DNA of 63,248 bases from Cytophagales bacterium (GCA_013298985.1 JAAFJS010000007.1:1-63248); one strand, 5' to 3'. Positions 19,291-29,701 are shown, counted from the first letter of the stretch. Numbers and translations are program-made. The notes: generated by a model not told the origin, from the sequence alone.

Positions 19291-22200
19291 ATGCAATTAA
19301 GTAAATTAGAAATCAGAGGCTTCAAAAGTTTTGGCGACAAGGTAACGATTCACTTTGAGGAAGGCGTAACGGGCATTGTAGGTCCCAACGGCTGCGGCAA
19401 GTCCAACGTGGTGGACGCGATTCGCTGGGTATTGGGTGAGCAAAGCACCAAAAGTCTGCGCTCCGACAAGATGGAAAATATCATTTTCAATGGGACAAAA
19501 AACCGCAAACCACTCCAAATGGCAGAGGTTTCACTGACTTTTAATAATCGATATAAAAATGTCCTCTCCTCTGGGGAGGAAGTAGATGAGGCGAAAATAA
19601 TCAGTGAAGGCATTGAAAACAGCAAAAAATCTAAGAACTCCCTCCCAGAAGGGGAGGGTTTAGGGGTGGGGCAAACAAGTAATTTTAACTCCTTTTCCGA
19701 AGTGGTCGTAACGCGCCGCTACTATCGCGCAGGTGAGGGCGAGTACATGCTCAATGGCGTAACTTGCCGCCTCAAAGACATCACTAACTTGCTCTTAGAC
19801 ACAGGGATAGGCGCAGATAGCTACTCGATTATTGAGCTAAAAATGGTCGACGAAATCCTGAATGATACGCATGGAGAACGCAGAAATTTATTCGAGGAAG
19901 CCGCAGGAATCTCTAAATTCAAGGTCAGAAAAAAGGAAACCATGAAAAAACTGGGCGAGGCAGATTTGGACTTAGAACGCGTGGAAGACTTGCTTTTCGA
20001 GATAGACAAAAACCTCAAAACGCTTGAAAAACAAGCAAAACAGGCAGAACGCTATTTCAAAACCAAAGACGAGTACAAAAGCCTAAGCGTCGAGCTTGCC
20101 AAAAAAACAGTTTCACACCAAAGCGAAAAGTTAATCGCACTAAATCAGCAAATTACGCAGGAAAGTGATAAAAAATTGGCACAGCAAACACAAATCGAAA
20201 CCAAAGAAGCTACCATAGAAAGTTTGCAGTTCGAGATAATCAACAAGGAAAAATTATTTGCCAGCAAACAGAAAAATCTCCACGAACACGTCAATCGGAT
20301 TCGCCAGTACGAGAGTGAGAAAAAAATCAAATCCGAAAGATTAAAATACTTGGAGGACAGACAGCAAAGTATAAATTTACAAATTGTTTCCGAAAAAGAA
20401 AATATTGAAAAAGTACAATTTCAGATAACACAACTCGACCAAGAAGAAAAATCTGCAAACAGGCAACTGGCAGAGGCACAGATACAGTTGGCTAACTTGA
20501 AGCAAGATTATGACAAGCAAAAACAGAATGTTCAGGAAATCCAACACGAAGTAAGCAAGCTCAATTTGGAGATAAAAAGCACACAAGAAAGTGTTTTTCA
20601 GGTAAAAAAATCATTAGAAATCAAGCAGATGCAGTACAACAGCTTGCGAATAGATTTAGAAAAAAATTTTTCTGGAGGTAATCTTTTCCAAGAAAACATT
20701 GACAGATTTACGGAGGAAATAGTAACATTAAAAGAGGAAATAGCAGAAAAAGAAAATGAGTTAAAAAATACAATTCAAAATGAAGATGAATTAAAAACAC
20801 AAATCATTGATTTACAAGCAGAAATAGAAGGAATAAGAGAAGAATATGCCAAAGCAAGTCGCAAGTTAGATGCCCTACAAAATGAGTATAATCTTACTAA
20901 ATCCTTGATAGACAACTTCGAAGGCTTCCCTGAAGGAGTAAAGTTTTTGAAACAAAATGCTACTTTTATCAAGACCGCACCTTTCCTTTCTGATATTTTT
21001 ACCTGCGCGGAAAAGTACAAAATTGCGATAGAAAATTTCCTTCAATCTCGCCTAAATTATTTTATTGTCGAAACAGAAGAACACGCTTTCCAAGCGGTCA
21101 ATCTGCTTAGTGAGGCATCTCAGGGGAAGGCAAATTTTTTCGTACTCAAAGATGCAGCAACTATTTTTAGCAATCACCCTTCCAAGATTTTATATGCTTT
21201 AAATGCTGAAAATGAAGAAGATATAGTTCCTGCCATCCGCCTGATAGTATGTGAAGATAAGTATTTTCCACTGATGAGTTTGCTCTTGGAAAATGTGTAT
21301 GTAGTGAATATAACCTCCCCCCAGCCCCCTCCAAAGGGGGAGAATACTTTTATTTCCTTTGGAGGTGGTAAGGGGGAAGCAAGCAGTATTTTCATCACCC
21401 TCAACGGCAAAATCATTCGCAGAAAATACAGCATTTCAGGTGGTTCTGTGGGGCTTTTTGAAGGCAAACGGATTGGTAGGGTCAAGAATTTGGAAAACCT
21501 GAGTAAGGAAATCGAGGCATTAAAAATTCAATTTTCACAATACGAACAAAGTATAGAAAGGAAGGTATATCACCTGCAAAAACTCAAGGAATCCTCTCAT
21601 AATGAATCAATTATAAAACAGCAAAATGAAATTGGCAAACTGCAACAGGCGATAGCTGCAGCGCATATTCGTCAGGAACAGCAATACGAACAGGTAAACC
21701 GAGAAAAACAACGCACTGAAGCCATGCGCGAGCAATTATTGGCATTGAAAGATGAAATTGCTGATAATGAGCCACTTGTGGGAGAAGCACAACAAAAATT
21801 GGCTAAGTTGGAAGGCGAGCTAAACGAGCAAAATCAAGTTTTAATACGTCAAAATGATTTGCTTGCTCAAAAATCTATCTATTATAACGAGCAAAATATT
21901 CAGTTTTACCAACTCAAAAATAAGGCTGATAATTTCCTGAAAGAACTGGAATACAAGGGTTTAGACTTAGAAAGAACACAAAAACGCATCAATGATTTTT
22001 CACAGGAATTAAATCAGTTTGCAAAAGAAATTAATCAACTCAAAGACAGCATTTTAACAGTAGATGAGGACGACTATTTGCTTGGGCTGTATGAGGAAAA
22101 AGAGGCGATAGAAGTCGGCGTAAAAAATTCAGAACGAGCCTATTACCAAGCAAGAGGTGAGGTAGTCGAGATAGAAAAACTGATTCGTGAGTTGCGTCGC

Positions 22201-23016
22201 AGCAAGGAAATTGCAGATACTTTGCTCACTGAATTACAACATAAATTGAACGAAAGTCGCTTGCAAATGTCGTCGGTTAAGGAACGTTTGTCAGTAGAAT
22301 TTGAGGTGGATTTGGAGGAAATAATGCAAAGTGCAGCATTGCAAATCAGCCCTTTGACCGAAGAATATATGCGCGAAGAAGTCAAAAAAGCAAAGGAACG
22401 CTTGGAAAAAATAGGTCAAATCAATCCAATCGCGATGGAGGCTTACAACGAAATTAAGCAACGTTATGACTTCATTATCAGCCAGAAAGAAGATTTGTTG
22501 CAAGCAAAAAACTCACTTATGCAGACCATTTCTGAGATTGATACCGTTGCCAGACAGCATTTTACAGAAGCGTTCCAAAAAATCAGGACAAATTTCATAG
22601 AGGTTTTTCGTTCGCTTTTTACAGAAGAGGATACCTGCGATTTGACACTTTCTGACCCCGCAAATCCCTTAGAAGCTGACATCGATATTATTGCCAAACC
22701 CAAAGGCAAAAGACCGCTGACTATCAATCAGTTATCAGGTGGGGAAAAAACGCTGACTGCGGTTTCCTTGCTCTTTGCGATTTACCTTTTGCGTCCTGCC
22801 CCTTTTTGTATTTTTGATGAAGTCGATGCGCCGCTTGATGATGCCAACATTGACAAGTTCAACAACATCATCAAACGTTTTGCGGATTATTCGCAGTTTA
22901 TTATCGTTACGCACAACAAGCGCACGATGGCAACGACTGACGTAATTTATGGCGTTACCATGCTCGAACAAGGCGTTTCTACGGTGATTCCTGTGGATTT
23001 GAGAGAGTTAGCGTGA
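19291..23016 (+). CDS. smc: Chromosome segregation protein SMC, with repeat-derived insertions
   Basis: A 1241-aa condensin ATPase that folds into a long antiparallel coiled coil and organises the chromosome with ScpA and ScpB. The N-terminal head has Walker A GPNGCGKSN. Long heptad-rich arms flank a hinge at about residues 545-715. The C-terminal head has the signature LSGGEKTLTA and Walker B FCIFDEVDAPLD. Two stretches are foreign to the family: residues about 91-135 (with SLPEGEGLGVGQ) in the head, and residues about 675-697 (with SPQPPPKGE and FGGGKGEA) in the hinge. Both coincide with short GC-rich palindromic repeats in the DNA and keep the frame. The core motifs are intact, so the protein is probably functional. 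Confidence 0.97.
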   Translation: MQLSKLEIRGFKSFGDKVTIHFEEGVTGIVGPNGCGKSNVVDAIRWVLGEQSTKSLRSDKMENIIFNGTKNRKPLQMAEVSLTFNNRYKNVLSSGEEVDEAKIISEGIENSKKSKNSLPEGEGLGVGQTSNFNSFSEVVVTRRYYRAGEGEYMLNGVTCRLKDITNLLLDTGIGADSYSIIELKMVDEILNDTHGERRNLFEEAAGISKFKVRKKETMKKLGEADLDLERVEDLLFEIDKNLKTLEKQAKQAERYFKTKDEYKSLSVELAKKTVSHQSEKLIALNQQITQESDKKLAQQTQIETKEATIESLQFEIINKEKLFASKQKNLHEHVNRIRQYESEKKIKSERLKYLEDRQQSINLQIVSEKENIEKVQFQITQLDQEEKSANRQLAEAQIQLANLKQDYDKQKQNVQEIQHEVSKLNLEIKSTQESVFQVKKSLEIKQMQYNSLRIDLEKNFSGGNLFQENIDRFTEEIVTLKEEIAEKENELKNTIQNEDELKTQIIDLQAEIEGIREEYAKASRKLDALQNEYNLTKSLIDNFEGFPEGVKFLKQNATFIKTAPFLSDIFTCAEKYKIAIENFLQSRLNYFIVETEEHAFQAVNLLSEASQGKANFFVLKDAATIFSNHPSKILYALNAENEEDIVPAIRLIVCEDKYFPLMSLLLENVYVVNITSPQPPPKGENTFISFGGGKGEASSIFITLNGKIIRRKYSISGGSVGLFEGKRIGRVKNLENLSKEIEALKIQFSQYEQSIERKVYHLQKLKESSHNESIIKQQNEIGKLQQAIAAAHIRQEQQYEQVNREKQRTEAMREQLLALKDEIADNEPLVGEAQQKLAKLEGELNEQNQVLIRQNDLLAQKSIYYNEQNIQFYQLKNKADNFLKELEYKGLDLERTQKRINDFSQELNQFAKEINQLKDSILTVDEDDYLLGLYEEKEAIEVGVKNSERAYYQARGEVVEIEKLIRELRRSKEIADTLLTELQHKLNESRLQMSSVKERLSVEFEVDLEEIMQSAALQISPLTEEYMREEVKKAKERLEKIGQINPIAMEAYNEIKQRYDFIISQKEDLLQAKNSLMQTISEIDTVARQHFTEAFQKIRTNFIEVFRSLFTEEDTCDLTLSDPANPLEADIDIIAKPKGKRPLTINQLSGGEKTLTAVSLLFAIYLLRPAPFCIFDEVDAPLDDANIDKFNNIIKRFADYSQFIIVTHNKRTMATTDVIYGVTMLEQGVSTVIPVDLRELA
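19562..19671 (+). repeat. Two palindromic repeats inserted in frame in the SMC head
   Basis: Copy A at 19562-19591 contains CCTCTCCTCTGGGGAGG followed by AAGTAGATGAGG. Copy B at 19638-19671 contains CTCCCTCCCAGAAGGGGAGG followed by GTTTAGGGGTGGGG. Both match the hairpin-plus-tail layout of the intergenic copy at 9310-9341. They add about 45 codons without a stop. Confidence 0.8.
21313..21379 (+). repeat. Two opposed palindromic repeats inserted in frame in the SMC hinge
   Basis: Copy C at 21313-21342 (ACCTCCCCCCAGCCCCCTCC then AAAGGGGGAG) is in reverse orientation. Copy D at 21355-21379 (TCCTTTGGAGG then TGGTAAGGGGGAAG) is forward. Together they encode roughly SPQPPPKGE...SFGGGKGEAS, a low-complexity loop between hinge strands. 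Confidence 0.8.
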
Positions 23017-23041
23017 TAATAAATACACAAAGCCTTATCAA

Positions 23042-23177
23042 GCAATAGGGGTTGTCTGACAATTTTTGTGGCAGACTGAGTTTCTACGAGTTCCCCCCGC
23101 TAAAGCGAGGGGTTAATCTAACCCCTCGCTTTAGCGGGGGGAACTTTCCACAAAAATTGTCAGAGTATCGCAATAGG
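23042..23177. repeat. Nested palindromic element flanked by an 8-bp direct repeat (MITE-like)
   Basis: The inner arms at 23090-23115 and 23119-23144 are perfect 26-bp reverse complements around a 3-nt loop (core GCTAAAGCGAGGGGTTA). The outer arms TCTGACAATTTTTGTGG (23055-23071) and its exact complement (23148-23164) enclose them. GCAATAGG occurs at 23042-23049 and 23170-23177, just outside, as a target-site duplication would. It lies between the smc stop and the 3' end of the convergent hybrid kinase gene and could also end both transcripts. Confidence 0.8.
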
Positions 23178-23185
23178 TTGCTTTC

Positions 23186-26100
23186 TTATTGAGCTATTCC
23201 TAATATTTTTTTATAATTTGCCTTAAATTCCTCAAAAAGTTCGAGCAAAAGTGCCAAATCTTTGTGGGCATCATCAGTAAAATCATTTTTGAAATCTTTT
23301 TCCATCTTGGCAGCATGGGCAGACAGTCGGTCAATCCCCAGCGTTCCTGCGCTTCCTTTGATGGTATGAGCGCAACCCATCGCCTCTTTAATATGCTGAT
23401 TAGCAATAGTTTCTGTAAGTTCAGAAATAATATTGGTGGTTTCCTCCTCAAACTCTTGGTAGGTAGCTTCAATCATTTCGTCATCACCATATTTGCGAAG
23501 CTGGTCAGCTACTTCTTTGTTTACAATCAACATCACTTGGTGATTTTCTATGGCTACTTGGTGCAAATGGTTTGCTGCCGTAACGACGGTGCGTGCCTGC
23601 AAGTCCTTTTCTGCGGCTTGTACTTCCTCTGTAAGTTCTTCTTTGAGTGCCAAGCCCAATTTTTGACTCCACTCTTTCACTTTATTAATCAATATTTGGG
23701 CTTTGATAGGCTTAGAAACGTAGTCGTCCATGCCTGCATCTAAGAAACTTTGGCGTTCCTCTTGCATCGAGAAAGCCGTCATTGCAATAATGGGCGGCAC
23801 ATACGGCAAGCCTAACGCCTTGATTTTTTCTGTGGTCATAATGCCATTCATAATTGGCATTTGAATATCCATAAAAATAATGTCATAATTATTTTTTTGT
23901 ACCAAATTAATTGCTGTCTGTCCACTTTGCGCCGTTTCTACGATACAGCCTGATTTTTGGAGGATACTTTTGGCAACTTTTAGGTTTACGGAATTATCAT
24001 CTACGACCAATATTTTGACAATCACATTGACGCGCTCTATAAAATTGCCGCCTTGCCTGCCTATGATACTTTCCTCTTTTGGCACGTCCTCTTCCTTACA
24101 TTCTTCGGTTTCGAAGGTAAACCAAAACGTGCTGCCCTTGCCCAGCGTAGATTCCACACCGATTTCTCCATTCATCAGCTTGCAAAGTTCCTGAGAAATG
24201 ACCAAGCCCAAGCCAGTGCCACCATAAGATTTGGTATAAGAATTATCGGCTTGGCTGAACGCTTGGAACAAAATTGCCAGCTTTTCTTGGGGAATACCAA
24301 TCCCCGAATCCTGCACTTCGACCTTTATTTTGTGCAATTTTTCTTTTTGGGACAAATGCGTAAAGCGAAGGTTAATTTCTCCCTGTTCTGTAAACTTTAA
24401 GGCATTAGAGGTGAGGTTAGAAAGGATTTGCAACAGCCTTGTTTCGTCGGCATTGATAAATATAGGTACTTGTTTATCAAAGTGATATACCATAGCAATA
24501 TCTTTTGATAGGGCGCGCTGTGTGAAAAGCGCAAAAAGTTTATCTATGATGGCATTTAAGGAAATCGGTGCTTTTCGAAGCTCCATTTTACCTGCCTCAA
24601 TCTTAGACAAATCCAAAATATCATTCAAAATATTAAGCAAAGTTTCAGAGGATTTTCGCATGGTCGAAATCCAGCTTTGCTGTTCCTCATCTACGGACGA
24701 GTCCGCCAGCAGTTCTATCATACCAATAATCCCGTTCATGGGCGTGCGAATCTCGTGGCTCATATTAGAGAGGAAACTCTTTTTGACTTCCAGCGATTTT
24801 TCCGCCACCTCTTTTGCCTCTGCCAATGCCAGTTCGTAGCGTTTCTTGGCAGTAATGTTATTGGCAACGCCCGAAATTTCGTCAATTCCTTCAATACCAG
24901 CAACTTTGATGGGATTTAGGAAAACTTCATACCAAATTTCTTCACCAAATTCATTGATAATTTTGCTCTCAAAATGTTGTTGTTTTCCTTCAAAAGTTTT
25001 GCGGTATTTGTTCAACCAAAAATAAAGAAATTCACCTTGTTTGAGTTTGTCAGTTGCCTCGTCAAAGCCCACCAAGTCCGAAGGCACAATGGTATTTTCC
25101 TCTGATTTGTTGGTGTTGGCAGAGGCTTTTTGGTTAAAACGTGTAACCAACATTTGGCGGTTTACCGTCCACATCAGGTGCGAACCACTGTCAAAAATAG
25201 CTTTTAATCGAGCAGCTTGCTGGCTGATTTCTTCTTGGTTTTGGCTGCGCTTGATGGCGATAGCAAGCTGACCAGAAATAAACGAAAGTAAGGTTAAGTC
25301 CTTCTTACTATACAACTTAGCATCTTTGAAAGACTGCAAAACAATCATGCCAATAATTTTTTCACCCAGCTTGAGTGGCACGCCCAGCCACACTTTGGGG
25401 ACAACGGTATCGGGTATGAGCTTCTTTTTGAGCATAATCTGCGTAATGATGCTGTCATACATAAAAATAGGTCGCTGAAAATTGACAACAGCATAGCTTA
25501 CAAAATTGATGCCCTGAATCCCCTCTTTGGGCGCAAACTGGGAATTGATATGGTAAGGGAAATAAATCTTTTTGTCGTCATATTTGTCTTTGAGGGCTAT
25601 CACAAAGCTGTCGACCTCAATCACGCGGCGCAAGGCATTGTAAAAACCATCATAGAGGCTTTCCAAATTTGTACTATTCAAAGTTAGCTCTGCTATTTTG
25701 TTGTAAAGCGTTTGTGCCTTATCGCCTCTGATTTTTTCTGTAATATTATATAAATACGCCCGAAATTCATTTTCTTTTTCGTCGTAGCTAAATCTTCCTG
25801 CCAAATCTATTTTTTTCCCATTTTTGCCTACCAAAGCGGTCGTAGCACTACTTACTTCGCCTGTTTTCTTTACTTTGCCAAAAGTTCGATAGGTTTCTAT
25901 GGCACTATCAGGGTGCAAAATATCCATGATTTTCAGGGCATCTAATTCTTCGTCAGTATAGCCCAGTGTTTGTTTCCAAGCCCTGTTTGCAAATAGTATT
26001 TTTCCGTTAGCTCCTGTAACTTGAATAAGGTCATTGGCATTATTAAACAAGTCTTGTAAGCGCAGATTGCTTTCACGCAGGGCTTCCTGTACTTTTTCTT

Positions 26101-28186
26101 TCTCGCTTACATCTTCGCCCACAATGGTTAGCGAGGCGATATTTCCTGTGCGGTCATTGAGAACGATAGAGTTAAAACGAATATGAATAGACTGATTATC
26201 AACTCTATGCAGTTTTCCCTCAAATGTATTTAAGAATCCGTCAAGGTGAAAAAGTTGGGTATTGTCATCTACATCTGGCTCAAAAATACTGAAAAGGTCT
26301 TTGTGGATAACGTCTTCGGGTCGCCATCTTGTTTTCTCGAAAAAATATTCGTTACAGTATGAAATTAGTCCATTGGTTTCGACCGTAATTGCTAAGATAT
26401 TTGCTTGACTGAGTGCCTTTTGGAGTCTTTCTTTGGAATATTTGATGGCATCTTCTTGGCTTTTTTCGCGTTCCTTTTGTCGGCGGTCAGTAACGTCGAC
26501 TGCCGAGCAGATGTATCCTTTGAAATCGCCTTCTTGGTCATAATAGGGCGTGCCGTTTTCGAGCATCCAGCGATAGGTACTGTCCGAGCGGCGCAAGCGG
26601 TAATTGACCTCGAAACTTTTGCGTTCTGTAAACTCCTCGCGCAAGAGGGATTTGATAGCCTGCCTGTCTTCTTCGTGTACCAAGTCAGCCCAACTTTCGC
26701 GAAGCTGACGTTCGTTGCTTTTGCCTGTAAACAAAAACCAAGGTTGGCTAAAAAAGATAAAATCATTGTTGCTATTGCTCATTCTGAGCAGGGAAGGCGA
26801 GTTGTCAGCAATGATTCGGAAGCGATTTTCACTTTGAACCAGCTTGTTATTAAGCTGAGTCTGCGTGAGATAGCTACTCAATTCTGCGCCCAAGAGGTTA
26901 AGCAGGAGGCTCGAACCGTCATGGGTTTCGGGGTCTAATTTGAAAAGTAAGACGTAATTTACCTTATTTTCAACGATAATGGGAATAAACATCAAAGCCT
27001 CTATCTGCTCAGGATACAGCGTTCCTTCGGGGATTTCGAGGGGTTGTTTTTCAGAAAACAGTTGTAAATAATCCTCAATATTTATTTCTGTAATGCGTTC
27101 TAAGATTTCACGTTCTATGTTGAGGTGAAAACGCAAACGCGCCACTAAGCCGTTTTTATTGGTTTGGTAAAAGCCCGCCGACTTGATATAATCCAATTCA
27201 TAGAGTTTTTCCAGAGCCATCATCAGTACGTCGGCAATCTTGTATTGCCCTGATACATAGCGGATTGTTTCTTTGATGACGCGCAATTCGTTGTACTTAG
27301 AGATGATTTCTTGCTCGTCGTTGCGCGCCTGCGTGATGTCATCGGCAAAACAAAGTATCATGTCTTGCCTATAGAATTTTATTTTTTTGAAAGAAAATTC
27401 CATGGCAAAGTTCACCTCCTCGTCTTCTATACTTTCTGACACTATTTTGGCGGTTTTACCTTGCCAAACTTCTTGGAAGATGTCGAGCAAGGTATCAAAA
27501 CCCATCTGCATACTATTTTCTAAAAGCACGCTAATAAGCTCAGTACCAATGATTTCCTCTTTGGAAAAATGAAAACGCTGAAGTGCGGTTTCGTTTGCAT
27601 CAAGCACAGTTCCGTCGGGGCTTAACAAGAGAATACACGAAACATTTTTTTCGTATAGGCTTTTGTAAAACTCGTTGCTTGTGTCTAAGTATTTGTACTT
27701 GCTTTTGGTAATATCTTTGCCTTGGCAGTGAATATAGGGTGCTTGATTTTCACTTTCCTGCAAAAAAGACAGGTACTTGATGATGCGTATATTTCCGTCT
27801 TTGTCTATGATTTTGAGCTTGCCAACGGATTTTTTGTTGGCAATGACCTCATCTAAATAATCAGTAAATTGGTGGCGCACATCAGGGGCAAGGAAGTTTT
27901 TGAGGTTGTAGGCTGCCCCATCTTTGCCATAGGCATCAAAAATCTCCGCCGTTTCATCATTGACGCGGATAATCTTGCCTGTGAGGTCGTGGAGGCAAAT
28001 CAAATCGTCTTTTTCCTCTTCTTTGGGGACAAAGCTGGACTTAGGGGGGTACATTTGGCGAAGGGTAAATACGTGAGGTTCATCATCAGATGACTCCTTT
28101 GCCAGCTCCAACTGCTGTATTTTCCCTTTTAAAAATGTAATTTCCTCTAAAAGTTCTTCTTTGGTTTTATTGATGCCTTCAAACAT
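23186..28186 (-). CDS. Giant hybrid sensor histidine kinase (multi-PAS/GAF, HisKA, HATPase, REC, HPt)
   Basis: A 1666-aa soluble phosphorelay protein with no transmembrane segment. Order with rough residues: short coiled coil, PAS (60-150), PAS (175-290), GAF (300-455), three PAS domains (460-830), GAF (835-1000), PAS (1005-1130), HisKA with MSHEIRTPMNG (His1144), HATPase with DSGIGI and GGTGLGL, a receiver (about 1395-1515; LVVDDN, MDIQMP, KPI) and a C-terminal HPt domain with AHTIKGSAGTLG. His-Asp-His transfer can thus occur within one chain, and the output must be a separate protein not encoded nearby. Six PAS and two GAF domains suggest several cytoplasmic inputs. It stands alone between two palindromic intergenic repeats. 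Confidence 0.95.
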   Translation of the reverse strand: MFEGINKTKEELLEEITFLKGKIQQLELAKESSDDEPHVFTLRQMYPPKSSFVPKEEEKDDLICLHDLTGKIIRVNDETAEIFDAYGKDGAAYNLKNFLAPDVRHQFTDYLDEVIANKKSVGKLKIIDKDGNIRIIKYLSFLQESENQAPYIHCQGKDITKSKYKYLDTSNEFYKSLYEKNVSCILLLSPDGTVLDANETALQRFHFSKEEIIGTELISVLLENSMQMGFDTLLDIFQEVWQGKTAKIVSESIEDEEVNFAMEFSFKKIKFYRQDMILCFADDITQARNDEQEIISKYNELRVIKETIRYVSGQYKIADVLMMALEKLYELDYIKSAGFYQTNKNGLVARLRFHLNIEREILERITEINIEDYLQLFSEKQPLEIPEGTLYPEQIEALMFIPIIVENKVNYVLLFKLDPETHDGSSLLLNLLGAELSSYLTQTQLNNKLVQSENRFRIIADNSPSLLRMSNSNNDFIFFSQPWFLFTGKSNERQLRESWADLVHEEDRQAIKSLLREEFTERKSFEVNYRLRRSDSTYRWMLENGTPYYDQEGDFKGYICSAVDVTDRRQKEREKSQEDAIKYSKERLQKALSQANILAITVETNGLISYCNEYFFEKTRWRPEDVIHKDLFSIFEPDVDDNTQLFHLDGFLNTFEGKLHRVDNQSIHIRFNSIVLNDRTGNIASLTIVGEDVSEKEKVQEALRESNLRLQDLFNNANDLIQVTGANGKILFANRAWKQTLGYTDEELDALKIMDILHPDSAIETYRTFGKVKKTGEVSSATTALVGKNGKKIDLAGRFSYDEKENEFRAYLYNITEKIRGDKAQTLYNKIAELTLNSTNLESLYDGFYNALRRVIEVDSFVIALKDKYDDKKIYFPYHINSQFAPKEGIQGINFVSYAVVNFQRPIFMYDSIITQIMLKKKLIPDTVVPKVWLGVPLKLGEKIIGMIVLQSFKDAKLYSKKDLTLLSFISGQLAIAIKRSQNQEEISQQAARLKAIFDSGSHLMWTVNRQMLVTRFNQKASANTNKSEENTIVPSDLVGFDEATDKLKQGEFLYFWLNKYRKTFEGKQQHFESKIINEFGEEIWYEVFLNPIKVAGIEGIDEISGVANNITAKKRYELALAEAKEVAEKSLEVKKSFLSNMSHEIRTPMNGIIGMIELLADSSVDEEQQSWISTMRKSSETLLNILNDILDLSKIEAGKMELRKAPISLNAIIDKLFALFTQRALSKDIAMVYHFDKQVPIFINADETRLLQILSNLTSNALKFTEQGEINLRFTHLSQKEKLHKIKVEVQDSGIGIPQEKLAILFQAFSQADNSYTKSYGGTGLGLVISQELCKLMNGEIGVESTLGKGSTFWFTFETEECKEEDVPKEESIIGRQGGNFIERVNVIVKILVVDDNSVNLKVAKSILQKSGCIVETAQSGQTAINLVQKNNYDIIFMDIQMPIMNGIMTTEKIKALGLPYVPPIIAMTAFSMQEERQSFLDAGMDDYVSKPIKAQILINKVKEWSQKLGLALKEELTEEVQAAEKDLQARTVVTAANHLHQVAIENHQVMLIVNKEVADQLRKYGDDEMIEATYQEFEEETTNIISELTETIANQHIKEAMGCAHTIKGSAGTLGIDRLSAHAAKMEKDFKNDFTDDAHKDLALLLELFEEFKANYKKILGIAQ

Positions 28187-28309
28187 TATAATAATGATGC
28201 GTTATGGAGGTTATGCTCAAACTTCTATTTTCTTTGATGCAAGTTAGCTTTTTTGGCAAAGTTTAATAAATTATCTGCAAAATTTTTGATTATTTGCTTG
28301 CCTCCATTT

Positions 28310-28394
28310 AACTGTCGGCAGGGCGAGAAGCTGCTGCCGAAGTTTGTTTTTAACCCAACTGTCGTCAAAGCTAAAGCTGTTGCCGACAGTTGGG
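28310..28394. repeat. Compound palindromic repeat between the hybrid kinase gene and glyA
   Basis: AACTGTCGGCA (28310-28320) pairs with TGCCGACAGTT (28381-28391). Alternatively, CCCAACTGTCG (28354-28364) pairs with CGACAGTTGGG (28384-28394) around a 19-nt loop containing AAAGCTAAAGCT. The competing arms resemble a repeat element rather than a simple terminator. It lies 9 bp past the glyA stop on the minus strand and upstream of the kinase gene. Confidence 0.65.
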
Positions 28395-28402
28395 AGGAGA
28401 AT

Positions 28403-29701
28403 CTAAGCGGCAACTGCTTCGCCAGCCTGAGCAAACAATGGGAAGTTTTTCATCCAGTCGTTTACTTCATTTTTGACTTGTGCTATTACGGTTTCGCTGG
28501 TATAATTCGTGATTACCTTGTCTATGAGGTGCGCGATGCGTTTCATGTCTTCTTCTTTTAGTCCTCGCGTGGTGATGGCGGGCGTACCAATTCGAATCCC
28601 CGAAGTAACCATGGGCGATTTGTCATCAAAAGGCACCATATTTTTGTTTACTGTAATTTCTGCCCTGACCAGCGCGCCTTCTGCTTCTTTTCCTGTGATG
28701 CCTTTGTTGCGTAAATCAATGAGCATGAGGTGATTATCCGTACCATCAGAGATGATTTTGTATCCTTTTTCTATCATCATATCTGCCAATAGGTCAGCGT
28801 TTTGTTTTACCTGCAAGATATAGTGCATATATTCATCTGAAAGTGCCTCGCGATAGGCAACTGCTTTTGCAGCGATGATGTGTTCTAAGGGTCCACCTTG
28901 TGTGCCTGGGAATACGCCCGAATCCAGCAATTCAGACATCATGCGAAGTTTGCCTTTGGGATTGGTTTTGCCAAAAGGATTCTCAAAATCTTCGCCTATC
29001 ATTATCATACCGCCTCTGGGTCCACGCAAAGTTTTGTGGGTGGTGGTAGTAACGATATGGCAGAGGCGCATGGGGTCGTTTAGTAAGCCTCTGGCTATCA
29101 AGCCCGATGGGTGTGAAATATCTGCCAAAAGCAATGCACCTACCTTATCAGCTATCTGGCGCAAGGCGGCGTAATCCCAGTCGCGAGCATACGCCGAAGC
29201 CCCACAAATTAGTAGTTTTGGTTGCTCCCTTATCGCAGTTTCCTCAACTTTGTTGTAGTCAATCATGCCTGTTTCTTTTTCTACACCATAGAAGGACGGC
29301 TTATACAATTTGCCTGAAAAGTTTACTGGTGAGCCATGCGTGAGGTGTCCGCCATGCGAGAGGTCAAAACCAAGAATTTTATCTCCCGCCTCTAAAACTG
29401 CCAACATCACCGCCGCGTTTGCCTGCGCGCCAGAGTGAGGCTGTACGTTTACCCAGTCTGCGCGAAAAAGCTCCTTTGCACGCGCTATTGCCAAACTTTC
29501 TACCTCATCTACCACCTCGCAGCCCGCATAATACCGCTTGCTGGGCAATCCCTCGGCATATTTATTGGTTAGTACGCTTCCTGCGGCTTGGAGTACATAA
29601 GGGGAAACAAAATTTTCTGACGCAATGAGTTCTATTCCACTCATTTGTCTGTGTTTTTCTCTATCAATTAATGCCGCAATTTTATCATCAGGACGTATCA
29701 T
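28403..29701 (-). CDS. glyA: Serine hydroxymethyltransferase
   Basis: A 432-aa PLP enzyme that interconverts serine and glycine while loading tetrahydrofolate with a one-carbon unit, in the cytoplasm. Visible hallmarks: the PLP-lysine motif [14 protein letters not shown], the N-terminal [13 protein letters not shown] and [13 protein letters not shown] stretches, and the C-terminal [14 protein letters not shown]. The length is normal for the family. The gene is monocistronic on the minus strand and divergent from the lipoprotein at 29982. Confidence 0.98.
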   Translation of the reverse strand: MIRPDDKIAALIDREKHRQMSGIELIASENFVSPYVLQAAGSVLTNKYAEGLPSKRYYAGCEVVDEVESLAIARAKELFRADWVNVQPHSGAQANAAVMLAVLEAGDKILGFDLSHGGHLTHGSPVNFSGKLYKPSFYGVEKETGMIDYNKVEETAIREQPKLLICGASAYARDWDYAALRQIADKVGALLLADISHPSGLIARGLLNDPMRLCHIVTTTTHKTLRGPRGGMIMIGEDFENPFGKTNPKGKLRMMSELLDSGVFPGTQGGPLEHIIAAKAVAYREALSDEYMHYILQVKQNADLLADMMIEKGYKIISDGTDNHLMLIDLRNKGITGKEAEGALVRAEITVNKNMVPFDDKSPMVTSGIRIGTPAITTRGLKEEDMKRIAHLIDKVITNYTSETVIAQVKNEVNDWMKNFPLFAQAGEAVAA

